NCBI GenBank assembly: GCA_038206985.1
Contig: JBBRAH010000044.1
Coordinates: 1 to 23,948, forward strand
DNA: 23,948 nucleotides
Reading direction: 5' to 3'
From: CAXMST01 sp038206985
GTDB taxonomy: Bacteria; Actinomycetota; Thermoleophilia; Solirubrobacterales; 70-9
The notes beneath the pieces are model-generated. The model was not told where the DNA came from. It ran no database searches and was given only the letters and a program-made list of their open reading frames with translations. A program made the translations under genes and the position numbers. Of this stretch, positions 7,122 through 15,393 are shown piece after piece (the first letter of the stretch is position 1; every line of letters begins with the position of its first letter).

Positions 7122-8260
7122 AGACGATCACGAGATCAGCTGGAATCGCGCTGGTCCTCGGCGCCCTTCTCTCGCCGGCCGGTGCCTTTGGCCAGGAGGG
7201 CAGCGACGGCGATTGTCTGACCACCGATCCCGCCCCGGCGAGCGTCGCGGCGCACAAGCTCACCTTCGGCATCACCCCTCTGGCTGCGGGCAGTGCCGGG
7301 GTCAGCCAGATGGAGCCCAAACCGGAGAACCGGGCCGCCGGGATCGCGGCGCTGCGGCAGCTCAGACCCGGGCGCAAGCAGCTCGTCCTGCGCCTCAACC
7401 GGATGTTCTGGGCCGACGGCAAGGCCGGAATTAAGCGCTACGCGAGGATCGTCGATCGCTACGCGAAGGCCGGCTTCGACTCCGAGCTGCAGGTCCGCTA
7501 CCACCCGCCCGACGGCGCCGAGGGCGACATCAAAGCCTGGAAGAAGTACGTGCGCCAGGCCACCCGGATCCTCGGGCGCCGCGACTCGGTTACCGCGCTC
7601 TCGATCACCAACGAGGCCAACTTCGACGTCTCCCCCAACACCTCCGACGGCAGCTACGAAGGTGTCCGGCGGGCGCTGGTGCGGGGCATCTCGGCGGCCG
7701 ACGGCGTGTTGCGGCGGATCGGCCGCCGCGACATCGAGCTCGGCTTCTCCTTCGCCTGGCGCTGGATCCCGAGCGCGGACCGCAGCTTCTGGGAGGAGAT
7801 CGGCGAGGTCGGTCACAAGCGCTTCCGGCGCGCCCTCGACTACGTCGGCCTGCAGGTCTACCCCGGCCTGGTCTGGCCGCCCGCGCCGCTGCCCGGGCGC
7901 AACGCCGGCGAGGAGATCGTCGAGGCGCTGACCCTGCTGCGGGACTGCTACATGCCGAAAGCGGATCTCGGCCGCGGGGTAGATGTCTGGGTGAGCGAGA
8001 ACGGCTATCCGACCAACCTCGGCCGCAGCGCCCAGAGCCAGCGCGCCGATCTGGCCTCCACGCTCGACGCCGTCCACGCCTACAGCGGCGAGATGGGAAT
8101 CAGCGACTACCGCTACTTCAACCTGCGCGACAACAACTCCGCGGGCGCCGACCTCTTCGACGCGGTCGGCATCCTCGACGACGAGTACGGGCAAAAGCCC
8201 GCCTTCGGCGTCCTGCGCGATCGGATCGGGCGCTACGGCAAGCGCGGACCGAAGCGCTGA
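7118..8260 (+). CDS. Secreted glycoside-hydrolase-like TIM-barrel protein
   Basis: A 380-residue exported protein. Residues 1-25 are a Sec signal peptide (basic start, hydrophobic core, cleavage near AGAFG-QE). The rest looks like a clan GH-A (beta/alpha)8 barrel. NEA at 165-167 (SITNEANFD, E166) matches the acid/base Asn-Glu at the end of strand 4, and SENGYPT (E294) matches the nucleophile at strand 7. LRLNRMFW, YVGLQVYPG and DYRYFNLRDNNS fit barrel strands. Predicted role: hydrolysis or transglycosylation of a polysaccharide outside the cell. I cannot assign a GH family; GH5- or GH39-like members are the nearest in style. It starts within the stop of the SCP2 gene (ATGA) and ends 16 nt from the convergent carbohydrate-binding-like gene. 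Confidence 0.8.
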   Translation: MKTITRSAGIALVLGALLSPAGAFGQEGSDGDCLTTDPAPASVAAHKLTFGITPLAAGSAGVSQMEPKPENRAAGIAALRQLRPGRKQLVLRLNRMFWADGKAGIKRYARIVDRYAKAGFDSELQVRYHPPDGAEGDIKAWKKYVRQATRILGRRDSVTALSITNEANFDVSPNTSDGSYEGVRRALVRGISAADGVLRRIGRRDIELGFSFAWRWIPSADRSFWEEIGEVGHKRFRRALDYVGLQVYPGLVWPPAPLPGRNAGEEIVEALTLLRDCYMPKADLGRGVDVWVSENGYPTNLGRSAQSQRADLASTLDAVHAYSGEMGISDYRYFNLRDNNSAGADLFDAVGILDDEYGQKPAFGVLRDRIGRYGKRGPKR

Positions 8261-8276
8261 AGTCCGCTGCCCGCTG

Positions 8277-8900
8277 TTATCTCTTCTTCTTCAGCTTCAG
8301 GTCGTCGATGCCTACGGCCAGCGGGCCCTGATTGTCGACCTCCGCGAGACGGATCTGGACCGACTTGCCGCGGTAGGGGCCTAGCCCGACCTTGAACTTC
8401 TGCCAGCCCTCGGAATCGGCTGGCGTGACGCCCGGCTCCGTTGACGGGCGGAAGATCTCCTCGAGGACCTTGCCGGACTTCGTCGTGAAGGGGTCAGCGC
8501 CACCCTTGATCAGGTCGAGGACGAAATACTCGTTCGCCGGGCCGTTGAACTCGAAGTTCCCGGTCCAGGTCCAGTCCTCAGATTTCGACCCCCAGTAGAA
8601 GTAGCCGCTGAGGCTCTTGGCCCGCATGGGGACCCTGACTTTCCGGTGCAGCGCGTTGGAGCTCGGGGCGTCCTGGGACAGGGTCGGGCTGTACTCGCCG
8701 CGCGGAGCGGGCGAGCTCGCCACGGCGAAGCCGAAGGCGCTCTCGATCGGCGAAGCCTTGTCCTCGGGCGTGTAGAGGTGCCACTGCCCTCCCCCGTTCG
8801 AAATCTTCTGCCACTTGGAGAAGTTGCCCTTCTCGAAGTCGCCGTTCTTCAGCTTGCCGCCCCCGCTGTTGGATTCCCAAATCTCGAGAGGAGAATACAC
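8277..8900 (-). CDS. Carbohydrate-binding-like beta-sandwich protein, possibly truncated
   Basis: About 207 residues if the GTG at 8900 is used. The sequence reads as one jelly-roll domain of the CBM/DUF642 style: LKNGDFEKGNFSKWQ near the start is the typical opening strand (NGDFE...W), aromatic residues follow (WHLYTPED, FYWGSKSEDWTW), and it ends with VGIDDLKLKKKR, the usual closing strand. Proteins of this style are normally secreted, yet no signal peptide is found. The frame stays open upstream into the transporter gene without a leader sequence, so either the signal is lost, the protein is cytoplasmic, or the 5' end is damaged. It follows the transporter by 23 nt on the same strand. It lies tail to tail with the secreted glycoside-hydrolase-like gene, so a shared glycan target is possible. 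Confidence 0.68.
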   Translation of the reverse strand: MYSPLEIWESNSGGGKLKNGDFEKGNFSKWQKISNGGGQWHLYTPEDKASPIESAFGFAVASSPAPRGEYSPTLSQDAPSSNALHRKVRVPMRAKSLSGYFYWGSKSEDWTWTGNFEFNGPANEYFVLDLIKGGADPFTTKSGKVLEEIFRPSTEPGVTPADSEGWQKFKVGLGPYRGKSVQIRLAEVDNQGPLAVGIDDLKLKKKR

Positions 8901-8923
8901 CAACCCCCGGAGATCGAAAGCGG

Positions 8924-11113
8924 TCAGACGCCCGCAGGCTCCTTTGCGAGCGATTCCTCGTCCGGGTCGATCATCCGCGGGGCCTCCTCCGACTCGAGCT
9001 TGACCTTCGGGAGCAGGCGATCGAGCCAGTCGGGCAGCCACCAGGCGCGCTCGCCCATCAGCTCCATGATCGCCGGCACGAGGATGCTGCGGATCACGAA
9101 GGCGTCGATGAAGATCGCCATCGCGAGCGATACGCCGAATAGCTTGATCGTGAGATCCCCGCCCAGGGCGAAGCTCGAGAACACGCAGATCATGATCAGC
9201 GCGGCCGCAGTGATCACGCGGCCGGTGCTGGCAAGGCCGTGCTGGACCGCGCTGGAGGCATCGCCGCGGCGCTCCCACTCCTCGTGGACGCGGGAGATCA
9301 GGAAGACCTCGTAGTCCATCGAGAGGCCGAAGACGATCGCGAAGACGAAGACCGGCAGGAACGAGGCAATCGGCGCCGTCTCGCTGAGGCCGATCAGCTC
9401 GTTACCCCAGCCGAACTGGAAGATCGCGACAACGATGCCGAATGAGGCGCCGATGCTGAGCACGTTCATCAGCACGGCCTTGAGCGGCACCAGGATCGAG
9501 CGGAAGGCGATCAGCAGCAGCAGGGCGCTGAGCAGGACCACAATCCCGACGAAGAGCGGCAGCTTGCTGCTGATGTAGGAGTCGAAGTCGACGTTGATCG
9601 CCGTCTCGCCCCCGAGATAGGTGGTCAGGCCACTCTCAGCGTTGAGCGGCGCGATGGTCTCGTCCCGCAGTCGGTCGACCAGCTCGCGCGTTTCGACCTC
9701 CTGCGGTCCGGTTGTCGGGAAGAGGGTGCTGACCGCGGTGTCGCCCGAGGGCGAGACGTTGGGCGGCTGCACGTCCGCAACGCCGGGGGTATCGGCAATC
9801 GCGGTATCGAGTTGCTCGAGGGTCGCCTCGTCATCCCCGGTCGAGCCGCTCAGGTCGGTGACCACGAGCAGGGGCCCGTTGAAGCCCGGCCCGAAGCCCT
9901 CGGCCAGCAGGTCGTAGGCCTTGCGGGTGGTCGTGTCCTTGGCGTCGGTGCCGGCGTCGGCGTTGCCGAGCTCGATCGAGAAGATCGGGATCGCGAGGAC
10001 GATCAGGACCAGGGCACTGCTCAGCGCCGCGGTCCAGGGGCGCCTTTGGATCGCCTTGCTCCAGCGTGACCAGTTTTTGCCCTCGACGCGCTGCTCGCCA
10101 CGCATCCCGGGCAGGCGCCAGCGATCGATGTTGTGGCCGACCTTGCTCAGCATCGCCGGCAGCAGGGTCAGCGCGGCGAACATCGTGACGAGCACGGCCA
10201 GGGAGGCAGCCAGAGCCGGACCGTAGAGGAAGTCGACGCCGATTGCGAAGAGGCCGAGCAGCGCCACGCAGACGGTTGCGCCGGCGAACAGCACCGCGCG
10301 GCCGGCCGTGTCCATCGCGATCTCAACCGCCTGCTCGACCTCACAGCCGGCTTTGTGGCTGGACCGGAAGCGGGTGACCAGAAACCGCGCCTAGTCGATG
10401 CCGACCCCGAGCCCGATCATGGCCGCCAGCGCGGGCGCAAAGTCGGCTGTATCGATCACGTGGGTGAAGACGGTGACCAGGCTGAGGGCGGTGCCGAGCG
10501 CGATCAGGGCGGTGAGGATCGGCAGGCCCATCGCAACCACCGAGCCAAACGTGATCAGCAGCACGATGATCGCGGCGAGCACCCCGACACCCTCGGCCGC
10601 GGAGCTCTCCTGTTGTTGCCCGTAGCGGATCAGGTCGCCGCCGAGCTCGACCTGCACGGCGTCGCTGCCGGCCTGCTCGCCGATCTCGATCAACTCGTCG
10701 ACGTCGTCGGTCTCCACGTCAAAGGAGCGGCCGTCGATCTGGGCCGTCGCGAGGCCGATCGTGCCGTCCTCGGAGATCACGCCGCCTTGGGCCGTGGGCA
10801 GGGAAACGCCGGTCACCACATCGGTCGCATCGAAGGCATCAGCCGTCTCCTCGAGGACCGCCTGGTTGGCCGGATCCGTGAGCTTGCCGTCCGTGGTCTG
10901 GAAGACGACCTGGAAGCTGTCGCCGGACTGCTCGGGGAAGCGATCCTGGAGCAACTCGAAGGCCTGTTGGGAGTCGGACTCGGGCAGCTCGAAGTTGGTC
11001 GAGAACTCCTCGCCGAGGGATGCGGCGGCGGCGATGCAGACGAGGAGGAGCACGATCCAGGAGACGACCGTGATCCGGCGGTGGCGAATGCAGGCCCGAG
11101 CGAGAGAACGCAT
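8924..11113 (-). pseudogene. MMPL/RND-family transporter interrupted by an in-frame amber codon
   Basis: Together these codons encode a 729-position MMPL protein, two repeats of one large extracytoplasmic loop plus a helix bundle, which would move lipids or other hydrophobic molecules by proton-motive force. The N-terminal part (11113-10394, 240 aa) starts MRSLARACIRHRRITVV and ends GLGVGID. The next codon is TAG (10393-10391), and the same frame continues ARFLVTRFR to the end at 8924. The family motif here is GIDYALF, so the Tyr codon has become TAG, and the following Leu is Arg. The matching motif in the second half, GLSMDYEVFLISR, is intact with TAC. No other stop or frameshift is seen, so the lesion is recent, a sequence error, or read through. 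As drawn, it would give two separate fragments: 240 aa, and up to 463 aa from a GTG-, TTG- or ATG-type restart near 10315. Confidence 0.88.
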
Positions 11114-11240
11114 GCTCGCCGATGATTACGGATCAGCATGTCGGCTGTGTGAGCCGATCACAAAACCTGGACCGGCGCCCATCTGGGCACAAATGGACAG
11201 AGTTCAAGCTCCGGCGCCCGCGCGCCGATCCAATCTATAG
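11114..11240. promoter_or_regulatory. Divergent intergenic region between transporter and secreted Cys-repeat protein
   Basis: These 127 bp contain no gene. On plus, CTATAG lies directly against the GTG at 11241; it resembles a -10 but is too close for that start to be at the 5' end. On minus, AATCAT lies 8 nt before the transporter ATG and could be a weak leaderless -10. No clear ribosome-binding site is seen for either gene. Confidence 0.3.
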
Positions 11241-12968
11241 GTGAGGACCCCCGTTCACAGCTTCAGCCCGCTGCTGCCCGCAGTAGCGGAAACGCCGCCG
11301 CGCCATCGGCGGCCTTTGCTCGTTGCCGTCTTCGTCGCGCTTCTCCTTTTGCTGGCCGGAGCCGGTGCCGGGAGTGAGCGGGCCGCCGCCTCGGTGCGCA
11401 CCTCGGCCACCGACCACGCCCGCCCCGAGCTGCTGAAGACGATCCCGATCGGAGGCTCCCCGTGGAGCGAGGCGCGCTCGGTGATGAGCATCCCACCCGC
11501 CAGACTGGGCTCCCTCGCCAACGGCGATGTGGTGGGCGCCACCGGCGAGGCCGAGATCACCATCTGCCTGAAGCCCGATCCGTTGCACCCCGGCGGCGGC
11601 CAGCCCTGTGTCGGCGACATCTACTCCTACAACCCCGAGCTCAAGGCGAAGCTCGTCCTGGCTCCCTCCTCCTCCGCCTCCAACGGCTCCAACACGAAGG
11701 ACATCTCGCGGACGGTGAGCCTCACCTGCCGCCAGGACCACCCGGTCCGCAACCACCACTGCGTGGTCTCGGTGCCCTGGAAGAAGTTCAAGATCAGCGA
11801 CACCTCCAGCTTGCCCTGCGACCCCGCCAAGTGCTTCATCAACATGCTGGTCAGCGCGAGCAACTCGAACGCGAGGTCGGGCGAGAAGGTCGTCGTCGGC
11901 TCCTCCGACGACAACAAGCGCATCCACCAGAGCCTCGGCAAGGTGAGCGCGGTCCGCTATCGGGGCTCGAGCAAACCGAAGCGCTGGCGCGGCGGCCGCG
12001 TGACGAGCAAGATCCCGGTCGTCGCCAAGGAGTCAAAGGTCAAGCGCACGGTCGCCTACTCGGCGCGGATCGCGAAGCTCAAGTCGGGCGATCAGCTCGT
12101 GGTCGACGCGAACGTCCGCACGGCGATCAAGGGCCTGCCCTACAACGTCTTCCAGCGCACCGAGGTGGTCCTCGCCAAGTCGCGCCACTCGATCAAGCCG
12201 TTCGGCAAGCTGAGCGAGTCCACGGCGCGGATCTCGGCCTCCAACGGCTTCAACTGCACCCAGGGCCGCAGCGGGCACAGCAACGTCTGCACGATCCGCA
12301 AGGGCGGCATCCTCAGCGTCAAGAGGAACGCCAAGGGCCCGTTCTACGTCAACGTCGTGGTCGGCCAGAGCGCGATCGGCACCTCCACCCAGTACAAGCG
12401 CTGGCGATCGGGGCAGAAGTCGAAGGTGCCGCGTCGTGGTGGCTGGGTCAAGGTCGAGCGCTACAAGGGCACCGGCTCCTGCAAGACCTGCTCGACGGGC
12501 AACGTCTCCTTCAGCGGCTCCAACCAGCCGAGCTCGGACAGGCCGGCGAAGCTCGTCCGCCAGCTGGCCGGATTCGGGATCACCGAGGGCACCTACAACT
12601 GCCTGACCCGGACCCAGCCGACCGAGTACATCTGCAAGTGGACTGCCGAGGGCCGCGTCGGCAGCTCACCGCGGTACGAGTGCAATTCGAAGGCCTGGTA
12701 CCGGAAGAAGGCGGGCAACTTCGATCTCAACGTCTGCAAGGAGCAGCTCGGCGCCCAGCTCTGGAACCAGCTGGTCAACGCCGACATCCCGGTCCTGCCC
12801 AACTACACGGGGGCCTGCAAGGAGATGCAGAACGGGAACTTCGTATGCAAGTGGTACGGCGAGGGCGTGCTGGGCAACCTGGAAGGACGCTTCTGCAAGG
12901 GGGTCGGAGTCTACGACCCCAAGGCCCATCGCTGGAACGTCGATCGCTGCAAGAACCCGAACGCCTGA
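11241..12968 (+). CDS. Secreted basic protein with C-terminal tandem four-cysteine repeat
   Basis: A 575-residue protein of unknown function. Residues 1-50 are an export signal: a long basic n-region, then LLVAVFVALLLLLAGAGAG and a cleavage-like site before ASVRTS. The mature part is very rich in Lys, Arg, Ser and Gly, with scattered cysteine pairs (for example CKTC). The C-terminus has two copies of a Cys module: C454-x10-C465-x15-C481-x17-C499 and C526-x9-C536-x15-C552-x17-C570. In both, the second Cys is followed by KW and an acidic-Gly pair (CKWTAEG, CKWYGEG). The even count of cysteines suggests disulfides outside the cell. The GTG start is the first in frame; a later start would shorten only the n-region. 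It is divergent from the transporter and convergent with the MFS gene 12 nt away. Confidence 0.82.
   Translation: MRTPVHSFSPLLPAVAETPPRHRRPLLVAVFVALLLLLAGAGAGSERAAASVRTSATDHARPELLKTIPIGGSPWSEARSVMSIPPARLGSLANGDVVGATGEAEITICLKPDPLHPGGGQPCVGDIYSYNPELKAKLVLAPSSSASNGSNTKDISRTVSLTCRQDHPVRNHHCVVSVPWKKFKISDTSSLPCDPAKCFINMLVSASNSNARSGEKVVVGSSDDNKRIHQSLGKVSAVRYRGSSKPKRWRGGRVTSKIPVVAKESKVKRTVAYSARIAKLKSGDQLVVDANVRTAIKGLPYNVFQRTEVVLAKSRHSIKPFGKLSESTARISASNGFNCTQGRSGHSNVCTIRKGGILSVKRNAKGPFYVNVVVGQSAIGTSTQYKRWRSGQKSKVPRRGGWVKVERYKGTGSCKTCSTGNVSFSGSNQPSSDRPAKLVRQLAGFGITEGTYNCLTRTQPTEYICKWTAEGRVGSSPRYECNSKAWYRKKAGNFDLNVCKEQLGAQLWNQLVNADIPVLPNYTGACKEMQNGNFVCKWYGEGVLGNLEGRFCKGVGVYDPKAHRWNVDRCKNPNA
12600..12950 (+). 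repeat. Tandem Cys-module duplication within the secreted protein
   Basis: Two protein-level repeats of about 46 residues with Cys spacings 10/15/17 and 9/15/17 (residues 454-499 and 526-570) are separated by a 26-residue linker. Shared residues include CKW, EG and a final CK. This looks like an internal domain duplication; DNA identity is low, so it is old. Confidence 0.7.
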
Positions 12969-12980
12969 GCAGCGACGGGC

Positions 12981-14366
12981 TCAGGGCAGCGGCTCGAGCT
13001 CCCGTGAGCGGGTGAGGACCGTGGCGGCCAGCGCGACCGCCGCAAGCGCAGCGGCGGCGATCAGCAGCCAGACGCCCTGGAAGGCGTCGATGATCCCGGC
13101 GGGCCCCGGGGTGCCGAGGGCGGCTACCACTCCGGCGACTCCGAGCGCCGCGCCGATCTGCCGCGTAGCCGAGTTGACCGCGCTGCCCACCGCGTAGCGG
13201 GCCTCCGGCAGGACCTGGGCGGCGAGTGCCGCCAACAGTGAGACCGCGAGGCCGCCGCCGATGCCGACGAGGATCGTGCCGGGCAGCATCTCCGTCAGGT
13301 ACGCCGGCTCGAGCCCGAGCCGCCAGCGCAGCCAAAGGGCGCCGGCCGCGAATAGGCCCGCGCCGAGGAGTGCCAGCGGGACGAGCGTGCGCGGCGTGGC
13401 CCCACGGCCCGCCAGGGCGGCCGCCGCCGCGGCCATCACGGGTGCGGGAACCAGCGCCAGGCCGGCCTGCAGTGGACCGTAGCCCCAGGCACCGGTGAGG
13501 AACAGGACCGCTGCGAAGAGCTGCCCGTAGAAAGCGACGCCGATCAGCACCGAGGCGGCGTTGGCGATCGAGAAGACGGGTGAGGCGAAGAGGCTCAGGT
13601 CGATCGCGGGCACGGGGTGGCGGCGGCAGCGCGCCACGACGAGCGGGCCCAGCAGGAACGCCCCGGCGAACGCCCCGAGCACGGCCGGGCTCGCCCAGCC
13701 CCACTCCCCGCCCTGGACGATCGCCAAAGTAAGCAGGCCCACGGCCGCCGCGATCATGCCGACCCCGAGCGGGTCCGGCAATGGGCCCTCTGTGACCTCG
13801 CGGCTCTCGCGCAGGACGCGGCGCCCGGCCGCGTAGGCGAGCAGCCCCAGGGGAAGGTTGATCGCGAAGACCCAGCGCCAGCTCCCGAGATCGACGAGCA
13901 CGCCGCCGAGCGGTGGTCCCAGGGCGGCAGCAACTGCGGCGGCGGCGACCCAGAGCGAGATCGCCCTGGTCCGCTCGGCGCCCTCGTAGACGCCGAGGAT
14001 CAGGCCCTGAGCAGCCGGGACGAGGGCCGCCCCGCCGAGGGCCTGCAGCACGCGCGCCGCGATCAGCAAACCCGCGCTCGGCGCGAGCGCGCAGAGCATC
14101 GAGGCGCCCACGAAGCCGCCGAGACCGGCGAGGAAGACCCGCTTGCGGCCGAGCCGGTCGGCGAGCCGCCCGGCGGGCAGGAGCAGCGCGGCGAAGGTGA
14201 TGTTGTAGGCGCTGAGGATCCAGATCAGCGACTCGCGCGAGGTCCCTGGAAAAGCTCCCTCGATCTCCGGGAAAGCGATGTTGACGACGGTGACGTCGAG
14301 ATAGACGAGAAAACTCGAGACGGAGGCGATCAGCAGCACCCTGCGGCGGTAATCGGCTACGCCCAT
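12981..14366 (-). CDS. MFS drug/metabolite exporter (DHA2, EmrB/QacA type)
   Basis: A 461-residue major facilitator of the DHA2 type, expected to have 14 helices and to export small molecules in exchange for protons. Motif D1-like LDVTVVNIAFPEIE lies in helix 1 (24-37), motif A GRLADRLGRKRVF between helices 2 and 3, the R of motif B in ARVLQALGGAALVP, and antiporter motif C as GPPLGGVLV in helix 5. The ATG is supported by TAGATT ending 6 nt upstream on minus (14378-14373), that is a leaderless transcript. It is divergent from the PhyH-like dioxygenase with only 43 bp between starts, which points to co-regulation and possibly export of that pathway's product. It converges on the secreted Cys-repeat gene. 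Confidence 0.93.
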   Translation of the reverse strand: MGVADYRRRVLLIASVSSFLVYLDVTVVNIAFPEIEGAFPGTSRESLIWILSAYNITFAALLLPAGRLADRLGRKRVFLAGLGGFVGASMLCALAPSAGLLIAARVLQALGGAALVPAAQGLILGVYEGAERTRAISLWVAAAAVAAALGPPLGGVLVDLGSWRWVFAINLPLGLLAYAAGRRVLRESREVTEGPLPDPLGVGMIAAAVGLLTLAIVQGGEWGWASPAVLGAFAGAFLLGPLVVARCRRHPVPAIDLSLFASPVFSIANAASVLIGVAFYGQLFAAVLFLTGAWGYGPLQAGLALVPAPVMAAAAAALAGRGATPRTLVPLALLGAGLFAAGALWLRWRLGLEPAYLTEMLPGTILVGIGGGLAVSLLAALAAQVLPEARYAVGSAVNSATRQIGAALGVAGVVAALGTPGPAGIIDAFQGVWLLIAAAALAAVALAATVLTRSRELEPLP

Positions 14367-14372
14367 GCGAAG

Positions 14373-14402
14373 AATCTATCTGCGCCAGCACTCATCTAGG
14401 CT
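14373..14402. promoter_or_regulatory. Overlapping divergent -10 boxes for MFS and PhyH-like genes
   Basis: TAGATT (minus, 14378-14373) lies 6 nt before the MFS ATG, and TAGGCT (plus, 14397-14402) lies 7 nt before the PhyH ATG at 14410. With normal spacing, each promoter's -35 zone falls on the other's -10, so both polymerases cannot bind at once. No TTGACA-like -35 is seen. Confidence 0.5.
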
Positions 14403-14409
14403 TGCCGAA

Positions 14410-15393
14410 ATGGGAGCGACAGACATGATCGAGGCGGGGCTGCGGGCGGCTGACCGGGCATTGAGCCCGGCCGCGGCCGCGCTCGATGCCGACAAGATGG
14501 CGAAGCTCGGAATCGCCAACACGATGCGGCTGGCCAGGGGCTACAACAGCCTGCGCAACGGTCGCCGGCAGCGCTGGCGGGAGCAACTCTGGGAATCGGG
14601 CGAGATCGCGCCGCCGCGGCTGCGCATGGAGGACGGCTTCGTGATCGACACCAGCGGCAGCCTGCCGGGGCTCGAGCGCCTGCTCGACGCGGCCGAGGAA
14701 GTGATCGCCGAGCGGGCCGGGCAAGCGGACGTAGACGATCGCTACCGGGCTTTCTTCCGCAACATGATCGAGGTCGGCGACCACGAGCGCTGGCCGGCGT
14801 TCATCGAGTTCGCCACGAGTCCCGAGTTCGTCGCGGTCTGTGCCGACTACCTCGGGTTCGTGCCCGCGCTGACCAAGACGCTGCCCACGGGCATCCGCAT
14901 GGTCGAGTCGGGCAAGCACCTCGATGCCCTCTCCCACCTCCCGCCCCGCGACAGCCAGGTCTTCCACATCGATCCCTACGACCACCCGATGGTCTACGCG
15001 ATCGTCCTGATCCGTGACACCGACGAACGGATGGGGCCATTCACCTTCCTGCCCGCCTCGGTCTCTCAGCGGGCCCGACGCGAGCTCGACTACTGGTCGA
15101 GAGGCCGGCCATACCGGCTGAGCGACGAGGAGATCTACTCGGTCGTCGATCCGGAGAAGGCGATCCGCTTCGTCTACCCGCGCGGCACCGTGCTGTTCAT
15201 CGACACCTCGGCCTGCTTCCACTACGGGGCCCGTGACGGCGAGGAGCCGCGGTTCCAGTGCATGTACGGGCTCAGCTCCGTCTGCCGCACGGACTTCAGC
15301 GAGACCTACATGCCGAGTTTCTCCTACCCGCCCGGGCCCGCGGATGACCGGCTGCGACGGGTCGTCACCGAGCGCTCCGCGTTCGAGATCTGA
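14410..15393 (+). CDS. PhyH-like Fe(II)/2-oxoglutarate-dependent dioxygenase
   Basis: About 327 residues, resembling phytanoyl-CoA dioxygenase (PhyH) proteins, which hydroxylate an unactivated carbon with Fe(II), O2 and 2-oxoglutarate. The facial triad is visible: H186 and D188 in SQVFHIDPYDHP, and distal H271 in ACFHYGARDG, with R275 as a possible 2-oxoglutarate binder. MGPFTFLPASVSQ between them fits the double-stranded beta helix. Start choice: ATG at 14410 has a TAGGCT -10 seven nt upstream (leaderless). ATG at 14425 is an alternative with GGGAG eight nt before it. The frame also runs to 14365, but that would overlap the divergent MFS start. It ends CTGA into the LuxE-like gene, so the two form an operon. 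Confidence 0.85.
   Translation: MGATDMIEAGLRAADRALSPAAAALDADKMAKLGIANTMRLARGYNSLRNGRRQRWREQLWESGEIAPPRLRMEDGFVIDTSGSLPGLERLLDAAEEVIAERAGQADVDDRYRAFFRNMIEVGDHERWPAFIEFATSPEFVAVCADYLGFVPALTKTLPTGIRMVESGKHLDALSHLPPRDSQVFHIDPYDHPMVYAIVLIRDTDERMGPFTFLPASVSQRARRELDYWSRGRPYRLSDEEIYSVVDPEKAIRFVYPRGTVLFIDTSACFHYGARDGEEPRFQCMYGLSSVCRTDFSETYMPSFSYPPGPADDRLRRVVTERSAFEI

Noticed and set aside
8258..8296. GCTGAAG/CTTCAGC inverted repeat at the glycosidase and CBM-like 3' ends
   Set aside because: Seven base pairs with a 25-nt loop inside coding sequence; too weak to call a terminator.
11462..13015. A 517-codon plus frame overlapping the secreted Cys-repeat protein
   Set aside because: Its composition is Arg/Gly/Pro/Gln-rich and it lacks a signal or motifs, while the other frame has a signal peptide and regular Cys spacing.
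12775..14391. A 538-codon minus frame over the MFS gene
   Set aside because: It is an out-of-frame shadow dominated by Arg/Ala/Gly/Pro; the MFS motifs are in the other frame.
14365..14409. The ATG at 14365 as start of the PhyH-like gene
   Set aside because: It would overlap the divergent MFS start and place the TAGGCT -10 inside the gene.
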